Shown here in pieces: positions 26,983 through 36,153 of a stretch of DNA of 64,000 bases. The stretch's first letter is position 1, and the number at the start of each line of letters is the position of its first letter. Both the position numbers and the translations under genes were made by a program. Source of the DNA: Rhizobium sp. TH2 (GTDB lineage: Bacteria > Pseudomonadota > Alphaproteobacteria > Rhizobiales > Rhizobiaceae); the NCBI RefSeq assembly GCF_024707525.1, contig NZ_CP062231.1:372001-436000 (forward strand). Direction: 5' to 3'. Under the pieces are notes generated by a model. That model had not been told where the DNA came from and did not search any database. It saw only the letters and a list, made by a program, of their open reading frames with translations.

Positions 26983-28707
26983 TCATTGTCCGACGGCAAT
27001 CTTTTCCCGCGACAGGATGCGATCGAGCGAGGGCGCGAGACGTAGGAGCTCCTGCGTGTAAGGATGTTGCGGCGACCGGAAGAGCGCTTCGGTTTCCGCC
27101 AGTTCGACAATCTCGCCCGATTTCATCACCGCCACGCGGTCGCACATCTGGCGTATGACAGCGAGATCGTGGCTGATGAACAGCATCGAGAGGCCCGCAA
27201 GGTCGCGCAGGTCCTTGAGCAGATTGAGAAGTTGCGCTTGCACCGAGACGTCGAGGGCTGATGTCGGCTCGTCGCAGATCAGCAGCGAAGGCCGCGGCCC
27301 GAGTGCCCTGGCGATCGCAATCCGCTGGCGCTGACCGCCGGAAAACGCGTGCGGGAAGCGTGCACCTGACTCTGCGGGAAGACCGACCGCTTCGAGCAGC
27401 GTGGCTGCATCCTGCAGGGCCTCTTCGGCGTTGGCGGCGAGCTTATAGAACAGGATCGGCTCGGAAATGGCGGCATTGATCCGCATGCGGGGGTTGAGCG
27501 CCGAATAGGGGTCCTGGAACACCATCTGCAGCGATTGTCGGGTCGAACGGTCGCGGCGGCTGCCCAAGGGAGCGCCCAGAAAATCCACGTCGCCGCCGCT
27601 CTTGGTCACGAGGCCGGCAATGGTGTTGGCGACTGTCGTCTTGCCGCAGCCGGATTCGCCGACAAGGCCGAAGATTTCGCCGCGTCGGACATTGAAGGAA
27701 ACGTCTTTGACGGCCTTGAAGGTGAACGCCTTGCGGCCCGGAATCAGCGAGCCTCGACCATATTCCACGTTGAGGTTGCGCACATCGAGAACGATCTCGT
27801 CCGTGCCGCCAGCGTGGCTTTTCGTGCTCGTCCGACGCACGGCGGCACGCGCCTCCAATGTCACCGGGGTCTCTTCACTGGGAACAGGCAGACGGTCGAG
27901 CCGGACCTCGATCGGCGGGACGGCCGCGATCAGCGTGCGGGCATAGGGGGCTTTCGGCGCGCTCAGAACGTCGCGCGTCGCGCCGCTTTCCACCACCAGG
28001 CCGTTCTGCATGATGGTGACCCGGTCCGCGATTTCGGCGACCACGCCCATATTGTGCGTCACCAGCAGCACGCCCACGCGGCGCTTGTCGGCGAGCTCGC
28101 GGATCAGTTTCAGGATCTGGGCCTGCACCGATACGTCGAGCGCCGTGGTCGGCTCGTCGGCGACGATCAGTTGCGGATCGCAGGCAAGTGCGGTGGCGAT
28201 CACCACGCGCTGCCGCTGACCGCCGGAGAGCTGGTGCGGATAGCTGCCCAGCCGGCGCTCAGGCTCCGGAATACCAACCGCCTTCATCAGCTCGAGCGCG
28301 CGCAGGCGCGCTTCACGTCGGCCGATCTTCAAATGCGTGAGCATGCCTTCACAAAGCTGGCTCTCCACCGTGAACAGCGGGTTGAGGCTGGTCATCGGGT
28401 CCTGGAAGATTGCGCCGACATCGCGTCCGGGCACGATGCCTTCGGTGCGTCCGGTCCGGACGTCGATCGGCTTGCCGGCAATCGTGATCGAGCCGCCGGC
28501 GATCCTGCCGGGATGCTGAAGCAAGCCCATCAGGGCATTGCCGACCGTGGTCTTGCCCGCGCCGGATTCGCCGACCAAGGCATGGATTTCGCCCGGCTGG
28601 ATGACGAGGTCGATATTGTCGACCGCGACAAGCGTCTTGCCGTTGGCGAGCGGATACTCGACGCGCAGGTTCCTGATGTCGAGAGCGGGAGGCTGGATCC
28701 TTTTCAT
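26983..28707 (-). CDS. Dipeptide/oligopeptide ABC transporter ATPase, fused DppD-DppF type
   Basis: A 574-residue protein with two complete ATPase domains. The first has Walker A GESGAGKT near 45-52 and signature LSGGQRQRVVIATAL. The second has GESGCGKT near 345 and FSGGQRQRIAIARAL. Fusion of the two ATPases in one chain, as in GsiA, is common in this family. The start at 28707 overlaps the permease stop (TGATG). It powers the DppB/DppC-type permeases immediately upstream in the operon. The imported solute need not be a peptide; amidohydrolases flank the operon on both sides. Confidence 0.92.
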   Translation of the reverse strand: MKRIQPPALDIRNLRVEYPLANGKTLVAVDNIDLVIQPGEIHALVGESGAGKTTVGNALMGLLQHPGRIAGGSITIAGKPIDVRTGRTEGIVPGRDVGAIFQDPMTSLNPLFTVESQLCEGMLTHLKIGRREARLRALELMKAVGIPEPERRLGSYPHQLSGGQRQRVVIATALACDPQLIVADEPTTALDVSVQAQILKLIRELADKRRVGVLLVTHNMGVVAEIADRVTIMQNGLVVESGATRDVLSAPKAPYARTLIAAVPPIEVRLDRLPVPSEETPVTLEARAAVRRTSTKSHAGGTDEIVLDVRNLNVEYGRGSLIPGRKAFTFKAVKDVSFNVRRGEIFGLVGESGCGKTTVANTIAGLVTKSGGDVDFLGAPLGSRRDRSTRQSLQMVFQDPYSALNPRMRINAAISEPILFYKLAANAEEALQDAATLLEAVGLPAESGARFPHAFSGGQRQRIAIARALGPRPSLLICDEPTSALDVSVQAQLLNLLKDLRDLAGLSMLFISHDLAVIRQMCDRVAVMKSGEIVELAETEALFRSPQHPYTQELLRLAPSLDRILSREKIAVGQ

Positions 28708-29603
28708 CAGCGTGCCATCAGTTTGGGGTTGAAACGGTCGCGCAGGTAATCGCCGATCACGTTGACGGCGAGAACGAGCACAACCAGCACGGCCGCCGGC
28801 ATAACAGCGATCCACCACAGGCCCGAGAACAGGAACTGGTTGCCGATGCGGATGAGCGTGCCGAGCGAGGGATAGGTCGGCGGCATGCCGGCACCGAGGA
28901 AGGATAGCGTCGCCTCGGTCAGGATGGCGCCCGCGAGGTTGATCGTGGCGATCACCATCACCGAACTCATGACATTGGGCAGGATGTGCCTGAGCATGAT
29001 GCGGCCCGAGGGCAGGCCGATCACCTTGGCGGCGCGCACGTAATCGCGGGAGATTTCCACCATGCTGGAAGCCCGCACCGTGCGCGCATATTGCACCCAT
29101 TCATTGATCGCGATGGCGAGGATCAGGATCAGCGGCGCCCATTCGAGCATCGTCTCCGTCCCGAGCTGGGCGCGGGCGATGCCGCTGACCAGCAGCGCGA
29201 CAAGGATGGTCGGAAAGCTCACGAGGATATCGGCGATGCGCATGACGATGCTGTCGATCATGCCGCCGAAATAGCCTGAGATCAGGCCGAGGATCACGCC
29301 CAAGGTTGCGGCAAACAGCACCGCGCCAAGGCCGATCAGGATGGAAATCCTGAGGCCGAAGAGAATGACCGAGACGAGGTCGCGCCCCTGATTGTCGGTG
29401 CCGAGCAGGAAGCGGGGATCGCCGCCATCCATGAAGGCAGGAGGAAGCTCCATGTCCATCAGCGAATAGGACGAGACGTCTCGCGGATCGATCGGCGCGA
29501 TGAACGGTGCGAGCAGGACGAGCACGACCATGACCGCGAGGATCAGGGCGGCAATGGTCACGGAAACCGGAGGCAACCGGTGCAACAAGGCTTTGGTGGT
29601 CAT
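28707..29603 (-). CDS. ABC transporter permease, DppC type
   Basis: A permease of 298 residues. It has an N-terminal membrane anchor, LGTDNQGRDLVSVILFGLRISI typical of DppC/OppC N-termini, and a BPD_transp_1 domain with the EAA-like loop YVRAAKVIGLPSGRIMLRHILPN. The start at 29603 overlaps the DppB stop and its stop overlaps the ATPase start, so the three are translationally coupled. Confidence 0.92.
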   Translation of the reverse strand: MTTKALLHRLPPVSVTIAALILAVMVVLVLLAPFIAPIDPRDVSSYSLMDMELPPAFMDGGDPRFLLGTDNQGRDLVSVILFGLRISILIGLGAVLFAATLGVILGLISGYFGGMIDSIVMRIADILVSFPTILVALLVSGIARAQLGTETMLEWAPLILILAIAINEWVQYARTVRASSMVEISRDYVRAAKVIGLPSGRIMLRHILPNVMSSVMVIATINLAGAILTEATLSFLGAGMPPTYPSLGTLIRIGNQFLFSGLWWIAVMPAAVLVVLVLAVNVIGDYLRDRFNPKLMAR

Positions 29604-30568
29604 CACTGTGTCCTCAGCCGGGGGTCGATGAAGGTGTAGAGAATGTCGACGATCATGTTGATCACAACGAAGAGGAAGCCGACGAACAACAGATATGCCG
29701 AGAGAACGGGGACATCGGGATAGCCGACCGCGTTGGTGAACAGCAGGCCCATGCCCGGCCACTGGAACACCGTTTCAGTGACGATTGCGAAGGCGACCAG
29801 CTGGCCGATCTGCAGGCCGGTGACGGTGACGACGGGCATCAGCGCGTTGCGCAGCGCGAGCCGGCCGTAGATATAGCGGCGCGGCAGTCCGCGCGCGAAG
29901 GCGAAGCGGATATAGTCGGAGGACAGCACGTCGATCATTTCCGAGCGCACCAGGCGCATGATCAATGTGAGCTGAAAAAGTGCCAGCGTGATCGATGGAA
30001 GGATCAGCGACTTCAAGCCGGAGAGCGTCAGGAACCCGGTCTTCCAGACGCCGAGGTCGACCAGATCGCCGCGGCCCGACGAGGGCAGCCAGCGCAGGTT
30101 GACCGCGAAGACCAGGATCAGCAGCAGGCCGGTCACGAAAGTCGGCATCGAAATGCCGACGAGGGTCAAGGATTGCGTGAGCCTAGAGAGAGCAGCCTTT
30201 GGCTTCAGCGCGCAGAGCACGCCGAGCGGAATGCCCGCCGCCAGCGCCATGATGGTGGCGACGAAAACCAGTTCCAGCGTCGCGGGCAACCGGGTCAGCA
30301 GCAGGCTGACGACCGGCTGCTGGTAGCGGTAGCTGGTGCCGAGATCGCCTTGAAGCACCCGACCGAGGAACTCGACGAACTGCATGACCAGCGGCCGGTC
30401 GAGGCCGAGAGTCGCGCGCAATGCATCCTTCTCCGCTTGCGTAGCACCTTCCCGCACCATGGCGGCGACTGGATCGCCGACGAAGCGGAACATGATGAAG
30501 GCGATTGCCGTCACCGCGATCATCACGAGGATCGCCTGCAGCAACCTCACCGACAGAATTCTGATCAT
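29603..30568 (-). CDS. ABC transporter permease, DppB type
   Basis: A permease of 321 residues with six membrane segments. The N-terminus RLLQAILVMIAVTAIAFIMFRFVGDPV and the motif GLDRPLVMQFVEFLGRVLQGDLGTSYR are hallmarks of DppB/OppB proteins, as is the EAA-like loop DYIRFAFARGLPRRYIYGR. The ATG at 30568 with GGAAGGG upstream is chosen over an upstream extension. First membrane gene after the SBP gene. Confidence 0.92.
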   Translation of the reverse strand: MIRILSVRLLQAILVMIAVTAIAFIMFRFVGDPVAAMVREGATQAEKDALRATLGLDRPLVMQFVEFLGRVLQGDLGTSYRYQQPVVSLLLTRLPATLELVFVATIMALAAGIPLGVLCALKPKAALSRLTQSLTLVGISMPTFVTGLLLILVFAVNLRWLPSSGRGDLVDLGVWKTGFLTLSGLKSLILPSITLALFQLTLIMRLVRSEMIDVLSSDYIRFAFARGLPRRYIYGRLALRNALMPVVTVTGLQIGQLVAFAIVTETVFQWPGMGLLFTNAVGYPDVPVLSAYLLFVGFLFVVINMIVDILYTFIDPRLRTQ

Positions 30569-30655
30569 CAGCCAATCCCTTCCAGAGCGCTCGGCGAGGC
30601 CGGGCCGGGGCCGGTGCGATCCAGTGCGGATGGCACCCATTGGGTTGAATGCGAA

Positions 30656-30683
30656 CCCCCGGACTTCTTGCGTCATCCGGGGG
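30656..30683 (-). terminator. Stem-loop after the dipeptide-type SBP gene
   Basis: CCCCCGGA (30656-30663) pairs perfectly with TCCGGGGG (30676-30683) across 12 nt, 21 nt downstream of the SBP stop on the reverse strand and before the DppB gene. Confidence 0.55.
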
Positions 30684-30704
30684 CGTCTCGGGAGAAAACC
30701 CGTG

Positions 30705-32276
30705 TTATTTCACCTGTGCGAACCAGGGCCGCACATATTCATCGGCGAATTGCGGAATCTCGACCTTGTCGCTCATCGCCCAGGCCACCGGCTGCTGATG
30801 CAGCGGCAGATAGAGCACCTGGTCGTGGGTGATGCGGAAGGCGTCCTTCAGCATCTGTATACGCTTGGGTTCATCGAGTTCGACCGCAGCCGAGCGCGCA
30901 AGCTTGTCGATCTCAGGATTGGACAGGCCGTTCGCATTGCTGCCGCCGAACGTCCCGTCATTGGTGGCGAGCAGCGCCTGGAGCACGCTGTAGCCGTCCA
31001 TCGGCGGAAGCGAAGCCCAGCCGAGCAGATAGATGTCGAACTCGCCCTTGTCGGTGCGCGGGAAATAGGTCGTCTTGCTTTCCGTGCTGAGATCGACCTC
31101 AACGCCGACCTTGGCCCACATCGACGCGATCGCCAGGCAGATCTGCTCGTCGGCGATATAGCGGTCGTTCGAGCAGCCGAGTCCGACCTTGAAGCCTTCA
31201 GGGTAGCCGGCTTCCGTGAGCAGTGCCTTGGCCTTGTCGACGTCATAGGCAAGCGGCACGTCGATCGACGCGTCGTAGCCCGTCACTTCAGGGGCGACCA
31301 GCATGCCGGATACGCGCGACTTGCCGCGCATCAGGCGCTTCTGGATCGTGTTCATGTCGAGCGCATGCCACAGCGCCTGGCGCACCTTGACGTCGAGCAG
31401 CGGATTGGGCTTACCCGGCATGGCGTGGAGTTCCGGCCGGAAGCTGGGGACGAGGAATATCTCGCGCAGCGACGGATTCTGCGCCACCTTTAGGCCTTCG
31501 GTGTTCTCGATGCGGTCGATATCCTGCAGCGGCACCGGCGCGATCATGTCGAGCTCGCCGGAGAGAAGTGCCGCGACGCGTGTCGCATCCGAGGCGATCG
31601 GGCGGAACTCGACTTCCGTCAGGTTATGCTGCGGCTTGTCCCACCAGCCTTCATTGACGGCGAAGACCGACTTGGAATCGGGCTCGTAGGCGGCCAGCTT
31701 GAAAGGGCCGGTTCCATTGGCATGGTTGCTGGCATAGGTGACGACGCCGGTCGTGGTGTTACCCGGCTTCAGCGCGTCGTGCGCTTCCATCCAGGGCTTG
31801 CTCATCATGTAGATGGCCGCAAGGTCGTTGAGCAGCAGCGGATAGGCGCCGCGCAGAATCAGATCGACAGTGTAGTCATCGACCTTCTCGACGCCGACAA
31901 CGGCGGAGAGGTTTTCGCGGTTGCGCGCGCCGGGATCGATCTGGCGCTGGATGGTGGCAACCACGTCGTCGGCATTGAAACTCTGGCCTTCATGAAACTT
32001 GACGCCCTGGCGCAGCTTGAAGCGCCAGCGGGTCGGCTCGATCACTTCCCAGGACGTCGCGAGCGCGGGCTCGAGCTTCAGGTCCTTGTTGCGGCGAACG
32101 AGCGGGTCGAACACCATGTGTTGCACGCTCTGCGTGAAGCTGTCGACTTGGGCGTTCGGGTCATACGAGATCACATCGCCAGCCGACGACCAGCGCAATG
32201 TCTCAGCGATTGCCGGTGTCGATAGCGGCACCACGATGGCGAGCCCGGTCAGGAGGGCCTTCAAATAGTTGTTCAC
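30705..32276 (-). CDS. ABC transporter substrate-binding protein, family 5 (dipeptide/oligopeptide type)
   Basis: A periplasmic binding protein of 523 residues (SBP_bac_5). A Sec signal ends near AIA at about 24, then TLRWSSAGDVISYDPNAQVD, the usual mature start. The motif WRFKLRQGVKFHEGQSFNADDVV near 90-112 is a family signature. The start codon is GTG at 32276 with GGGAG upstream. Family 5 proteins bind peptides, nickel, opines, glutathione or other amines. With amidohydrolases on both sides, a cyclic amide or N-heterocyclic compound is a reasonable guess. Divergent from 32437. Confidence 0.92.
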   Translation of the reverse strand: MNNYLKALLTGLAIVVPLSTPAIAETLRWSSAGDVISYDPNAQVDSFTQSVQHMVFDPLVRRNKDLKLEPALATSWEVIEPTRWRFKLRQGVKFHEGQSFNADDVVATIQRQIDPGARNRENLSAVVGVEKVDDYTVDLILRGAYPLLLNDLAAIYMMSKPWMEAHDALKPGNTTTGVVTYASNHANGTGPFKLAAYEPDSKSVFAVNEGWWDKPQHNLTEVEFRPIASDATRVAALLSGELDMIAPVPLQDIDRIENTEGLKVAQNPSLREIFLVPSFRPELHAMPGKPNPLLDVKVRQALWHALDMNTIQKRLMRGKSRVSGMLVAPEVTGYDASIDVPLAYDVDKAKALLTEAGYPEGFKVGLGCSNDRYIADEQICLAIASMWAKVGVEVDLSTESKTTYFPRTDKGEFDIYLLGWASLPPMDGYSVLQALLATNDGTFGGSNANGLSNPEIDKLARSAAVELDEPKRIQMLKDAFRITHDQVLYLPLHQQPVAWAMSDKVEIPQFADEYVRPWFAQVK

Positions 32277-32294
32277 ACGCTTCTCCCAGTTAAC

Positions 32295-32303
32295 GTATAC
32301 AAA
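32295..32303. promoter_or_regulatory. TTGTATAC-like box in the divergent amidohydrolase promoter region
   Basis: GTATACAAA (reverse complement TTTGTATAC) lies in the AT-rich 160-nt divergent region 32277-32436. Similar boxes are ATTGTATCCAAT at 35046-35057, before the GntR gene, and ATTGCATACATTG at 36210-36222, before the next operon. These may be sites for the GntR regulator at 35163; the similarity is short. Confidence 0.3.
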
Positions 32304-32436
32304 TTTTTGAATTTACAGGATACTATCCTTGCGATATTGAAAATACATAAACGGTACACAATTTCAAGCGGCGATTTCACCTTTGCATTTGCATCTGCGA
32401 AATCGCTGATAAATGTTTCCCAGGAGGAATACGCGG

Positions 32437-33804
32437 ATGACCAGACCCTTGTTGATCGAAGGTGGTGTCGTCGTCACCATGGATGCGGGGCGGCGCGTGT
32501 TCCAGAAGGGACATGTGCTTGTCAGCGAAGGACGAATCGTAGCGGTCGGCGAGGCGGCAATTGACCCACCGGCGGGTGCGGAGCTCATCGATGCTTCCGG
32601 GATGGTGGTCATGCCCGGCCTGATCGACACACATGCCCATGCTGGTCATACGCTGACCAAAGGGCTCGGCGACGATTCAGAACAGTGGATGAATGTCACC
32701 GGCCGCATCTACGCACAGGCGACCGATTCGGAGTTCTGGGCGGCGGAAGCGGGCCTGTCGGCTTGCGAGCGCATCAAATGCGGTACGACGACATCAGCAC
32801 TGTTGTTCGGCGGCGGCCCTGACATCATGCGCACGGATGATGCCGAGGCGGCTGAGGCGCATCTTGATGTCATCGCCGATATGGGCCTGCGCGAGGTGCT
32901 GGCGGTCGGTCCGAACCGCCGCGACTCGCCCTGGGCCTATCGTAAGTACGGACAGGGATCGTATACCGAATTTGAAATCTCTCCGGAGGCGCAGCTTTCC
33001 GTCAGCGTGGCATTGATCGACCGATGGCAGGGGCGGAATGACCGGCTGCATATAGCGATGTCGCTCCCCGTCTTCACCGCGCGGGAACTCGAGGATGAGC
33101 ATATCCATGCCATTTGCCGGCAGGTGCGCGATCTCGCGCGTCAAAAGGGCGTGCTTCTCGTTCAGGACGGACACCGGGACGGCTCCATCGCCGCCAATGC
33201 CGAGCGCCTCGATCTGTTCGATGGCCGCTCCCTGCTTGCGCATTGCATTGATCTGACCGAAGCCGATATTGCCGTGCTCAAGCGCACCGGCGCGAAAGTG
33301 GCGCACAATCCGAGCGCGCTGATGTCGGTATACGGCCGCTGCCCCGCGCCGGAACTGATCGAGGCCGGTGTCACCGTTTCGCTAGGGACCGATGCCGCGG
33401 CGCCCGACCGGCCGTTCGACATGTTCCGCAACCTGTTCCAGGCGCATCGCTATCACGCGCGCCATTTCAGGGACGATGCCGTGCTGCCGCCTATGCAACT
33501 CCTTGAAATGGCGACGATCGAGGGCGCGAGGGCGCTCTGCATGGAAGACGAGATCGGCTCTCTGGAGCCGGGCAAGCGCGCGGATATCGTCCTTGTCAAC
33601 ATGCGCCAGCCGCATCTCTGGCCGCCGGTCCATCCGGTGCAGCGGCTGGTGCGCTTCGCCAACGGCGCGGATGTCGATACGACGATCGTCGGCGGCAGAA
33701 TTCTGATGCGCGGACGACAGCTTGTCGGCATGGATGAGAACGCCATTCTGGACCGCGCGGAGCGGGCCTTTCATCGGATGGCTGAGCGCGCGCAACTTGT
33801 TTGA
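32437..33804 (+). CDS. Amidohydrolase, TRZ/ATZ-like, paralogue of 25528-26970
   Basis: A 455-residue amidohydrolase. HxH is in DTHAHAGHTL near 65-70, the histidine in LLAHCIDL and the aspartate in LGTDAAAPD. As in the reverse-strand paralogue, the H-x-x-E motif is replaced by LVQDGHRDGS. The two proteins also share the ends PPG/PPMQLLEMATIEGAR and SLEPGKRADIVLV. GGAGG precedes the ATG at 32437. It starts a forward operon with a CodA-like enzyme and the GntR gene, divergent from the dipeptide-type importer. A deaminase or ring-opening hydrolase is likely; the substrate is unknown. Confidence 0.87.
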   Translation: MTRPLLIEGGVVVTMDAGRRVFQKGHVLVSEGRIVAVGEAAIDPPAGAELIDASGMVVMPGLIDTHAHAGHTLTKGLGDDSEQWMNVTGRIYAQATDSEFWAAEAGLSACERIKCGTTTSALLFGGGPDIMRTDDAEAAEAHLDVIADMGLREVLAVGPNRRDSPWAYRKYGQGSYTEFEISPEAQLSVSVALIDRWQGRNDRLHIAMSLPVFTARELEDEHIHAICRQVRDLARQKGVLLVQDGHRDGSIAANAERLDLFDGRSLLAHCIDLTEADIAVLKRTGAKVAHNPSALMSVYGRCPAPELIEAGVTVSLGTDAAAPDRPFDMFRNLFQAHRYHARHFRDDAVLPPMQLLEMATIEGARALCMEDEIGSLEPGKRADIVLVNMRQPHLWPPVHPVQRLVRFANGADVDTTIVGGRILMRGRQLVGMDENAILDRAERAFHRMAERAQLV

Positions 33805-33824
33805 GGAAATCGGAAAGCATTGAG

Positions 33825-35021
33825 ATGACCGCAGATATTCTTGTTCGCAACATCAGGCCCCTTGGCGGGGAACTCACGGACCTGTTCATCCGCAATGGCC
33901 GCTTTTCCGAGGGTCCGATCGAAGGCGCCGTGACGGAGATCGATGGGGCCGGGCAGATCGCGCTACCGGGATTCGTCGAGGCCCATACGCATCTCGACAA
34001 GACGATGGTGGGGATGGACTGGTTCCGCAACGAGGTCGGCCCGACCCGGAACGACCGCATCCTGGCGGATCGCCGGGGCAAGCGCGAACTCGGCATCGAT
34101 GCCCGCCGGCAATCGGCCCGGCAGGTCGCGCAGACATTGCGCTACGGCGTCACGCATATCCGCAGCCATGTCGATGTGGATACCGAGATCGGCATCGCCA
34201 ACGTCGAGGGCGTCGTGGCGACGCGCGAGGCATTCCGCGATCTCGTCGACGTGCAGATTGTCGCTTTTCCGCAGAGCGGCATGCTGGTGCGCGAGGGCAC
34301 GCTCGATCTCATGGACGAGGCGCTGAAGGCCGGCGCCGATATCGTCGGCGGCATCGATCCCGGTACCATCGACCGTGACCCTGTCCGGCATCTCGACGCG
34401 ATCTTTTCCCTCGCCGAGCGTTACGGCAAGCCGGTCGACATTCATCTGCATGAACCCGGTGATCTCGGCGCATTCTGCCTCGAACTGATCATCGAGCGCG
34501 TGCGGGCGCATGCGATGCAGGGCCGCGTGATGGTGAGCCATGCCTATTGCCTCGGCATGCTGGATGGGCCACGTCAGGCCTCGTTGATCGAGTCTCTTGC
34601 ACGGGAGAGGATCTCGGTAATGACAGTCGGCAGTCCCTCCGCGCCGGCATTGCCGTTGCGCATGATGCGGCAGGCCGGCGTCGTCGTAGCCTCTGGCTCC
34701 GATGGGATTCAGGGCACATGGGAGCCGTGGGGCAATGGCGACATGCTGGAGCGGGCGAAATATCTCGCCCAGCGTAACGGCTGGACCAACGACGCCGATC
34801 TGGAAGAAACCGCACGTATCTGCACCTTTGGCGGCGCGGAGGGGATTGATCTGGCCGACTACGGATTGTCGCCGGGTTGCCTGGGCAATGTTGTCCTCAT
34901 GCCGGCACGCACGCTGGCGGAAGCGGTAGCGCTCACGCCACGGCAGCGCACGGTGATCTGCCGCGGCCGGTTGGTCGTCGATAGGGGCGTTTCGATCGTC
35001 GAGCCGCCGAATGTCGAATAG
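33825..35021 (+). CDS. Amidohydrolase, cytosine deaminase (CodA)-like
   Basis: A 398-residue CodA-type amidohydrolase. HxH is in VEAHTHLDKTM near 55-60, H-x-x-E in DIHLHEPGDLG, a further histidine in VSHAYCLGM, and the catalytic aspartate in ASGSDGIQGTWEPWGNGDML. All metal and catalytic positions of cytosine deaminase are kept. Cytosine itself is only one option; relatives use isoguanine, creatinine or other cyclic amidines. It follows the amidohydrolase at 32437 by 20 nt and is paralogous to 40112-41269 in the neighbouring operon. Confidence 0.87.
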   Translation: MTADILVRNIRPLGGELTDLFIRNGRFSEGPIEGAVTEIDGAGQIALPGFVEAHTHLDKTMVGMDWFRNEVGPTRNDRILADRRGKRELGIDARRQSARQVAQTLRYGVTHIRSHVDVDTEIGIANVEGVVATREAFRDLVDVQIVAFPQSGMLVREGTLDLMDEALKAGADIVGGIDPGTIDRDPVRHLDAIFSLAERYGKPVDIHLHEPGDLGAFCLELIIERVRAHAMQGRVMVSHAYCLGMLDGPRQASLIESLARERISVMTVGSPSAPALPLRMMRQAGVVVASGSDGIQGTWEPWGNGDMLERAKYLAQRNGWTNDADLEETARICTFGGAEGIDLADYGLSPGCLGNVVLMPARTLAEAVALTPRQRTVICRGRLVVDRGVSIVEPPNVE

Positions 35022-35162
35022 GGGGTAGGTCGGATCGCGGCGTGCATTGTATCCAATTCATGGGGGCCAAGTGACGTTGGCGGTTGACTTTACGCCGAAG
35101 ACAACGCGTTGGTAGTATTCAGCCGCAGGCTACACCATCAGGGAATTAAGATTAGGACTATC

Positions 35163-35879
35163 ATGACACCTCCGGTCAGTGAGAAAAGCGAAAAGTCGGC
35201 GACCTCCAAGTCCGATGCTGTATACCGTACCCTGAAGCGCGCGATCCTTGACCAGGCGCTGGCAGCGGGAACCAAGCTGCCGGAGGACTCGATCGGCGAG
35301 CGGCTGGGCGTCAGCCGCACCATCGTGCGGCAGGCCCTGGCGCGGCTGAATGGCGAGGGCCTGATCGAGCAGCGTCCGCACAAGGGCGCCTGCGTGGCCC
35401 AGCCCAGTCTTCAGGACGGGCGCGACATTTTCGCCGTGCGCCAGGCACTCGAGGCCCTGGTCGTCGATACGCTCGCAGGCAAGCTCACCCCGCAGCAGAT
35501 CAAGCAGCTCGAGACCCATGTCGACGCGGAAGACACGGCTCGCGCCAACAATTCCGCCAATTCCATCCAACTCGCGGGCGAGTTCCACGTGCTGCTGGCG
35601 CAATTGACTGACAATGATGTACTGGCGCGCTATGTGACCGAACTTGTATCCCGTTCGTCGCTGATCCTGTCACTCTACGGCCGCCCGCATTCGTCGGATT
35701 GCGCCGTTTCGGAGCATCGCGAGATCATCCAGGCGCTTGTCAACTCCGACCGCAAGAAGGCCTGCTCGCTGATGGAAGAGCATATCGACGCCATCACCAC
35801 GCGGGCATTGCTGAAGGGAAATCCGGAGAAGGATTTTCCCGATCTGCTGGTTGCCTATGCCAAGGCGGAAGGTCTTTAG
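35163..35879 (+). CDS. GntR-family regulator, FCD subfamily
   Basis: A 238-residue regulator. The winged helix-turn-helix (about 18-80) contains AGTKLPEDSIGERLGVSRTIVRQALARL, and the FCD domain follows with the metal-site histidines in AGEFHVLLAQ and VSEHREIIQAL. It sits between the two amidohydrolase operons and is the only regulator within 24.2-44.2 kb, so it may control both. The start at 35163 has AGGA upstream. Its TAG stop lies at the edge of the palindromic element 35876-35997, which may act as its terminator. Confidence 0.88.
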   Translation: MTPPVSEKSEKSATSKSDAVYRTLKRAILDQALAAGTKLPEDSIGERLGVSRTIVRQALARLNGEGLIEQRPHKGACVAQPSLQDGRDIFAVRQALEALVVDTLAGKLTPQQIKQLETHVDAEDTARANNSANSIQLAGEFHVLLAQLTDNDVLARYVTELVSRSSLILSLYGRPHSSDCAVSEHREIIQALVNSDRKKACSLMEEHIDAITTRALLKGNPEKDFPDLLVAYAKAEGL

Positions 35880-35997
35880 AGCCTCTTGCATTGAAATGGA
35901 GCCGGTTCTGTTGGCTCAAGCGGAGTCGCTTGTTGACCGGCCGGCGCGCGTCGTAGCTCCGGCAGAACCGATTCCATTTCAATGCAAGAGTCTCTAA
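35876..35997. mobile_element. 122-bp palindromic MITE/RIME-like element
   Basis: Two 35-nt arms (35876-35910 and 35963-35997) are inverted repeats with only 3 mismatches, separated by 52 nt. The outer ends read TTAGAG...CTCTAA, so a TA target duplication flanking GAGnCTCTTGCATTG is possible, as for IS630/mariner MITEs. The left end coincides with the stop codon of the GntR gene. Rhizobial genomes carry comparable intergenic palindromes (RIME). It could fold into a long hairpin and end transcription of the GntR gene. Confidence 0.65.
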
Positions 35998-36068
35998 GAC
36001 CCTTCGTTCGGGTCACTTCGCGCATAGCCTCAGCCATCATCGAGACCTAAATTGGCACGTGCCGTCGG

Positions 36069-36100
36069 CGCGGGCATGATTATCCATTGCGATGCCCGCG
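36069..36100. terminator. 9-bp inverted repeat with 14-nt loop
   Basis: CGCGGGCAT (36069-36077) and ATGCCCGCG (36092-36100), perfect arms, in the roughly 280-nt gap 35998-36278 between the palindromic element and the next operon. No U-tract. No other gene is visible in this gap. Confidence 0.3.
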
Positions 36101-36153
36101 TCGAACCTCACCGCGGCTACTCGCACGGGACACGAAACCACGATTCTCAGGCG

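Noticed and set aside
26983..28707. Two adjacent ATPase genes instead of one
   Set aside because: The frame is continuous, with a normal linker between the domains; fused DppD-DppF proteins are common, so it is not reported as unusual.
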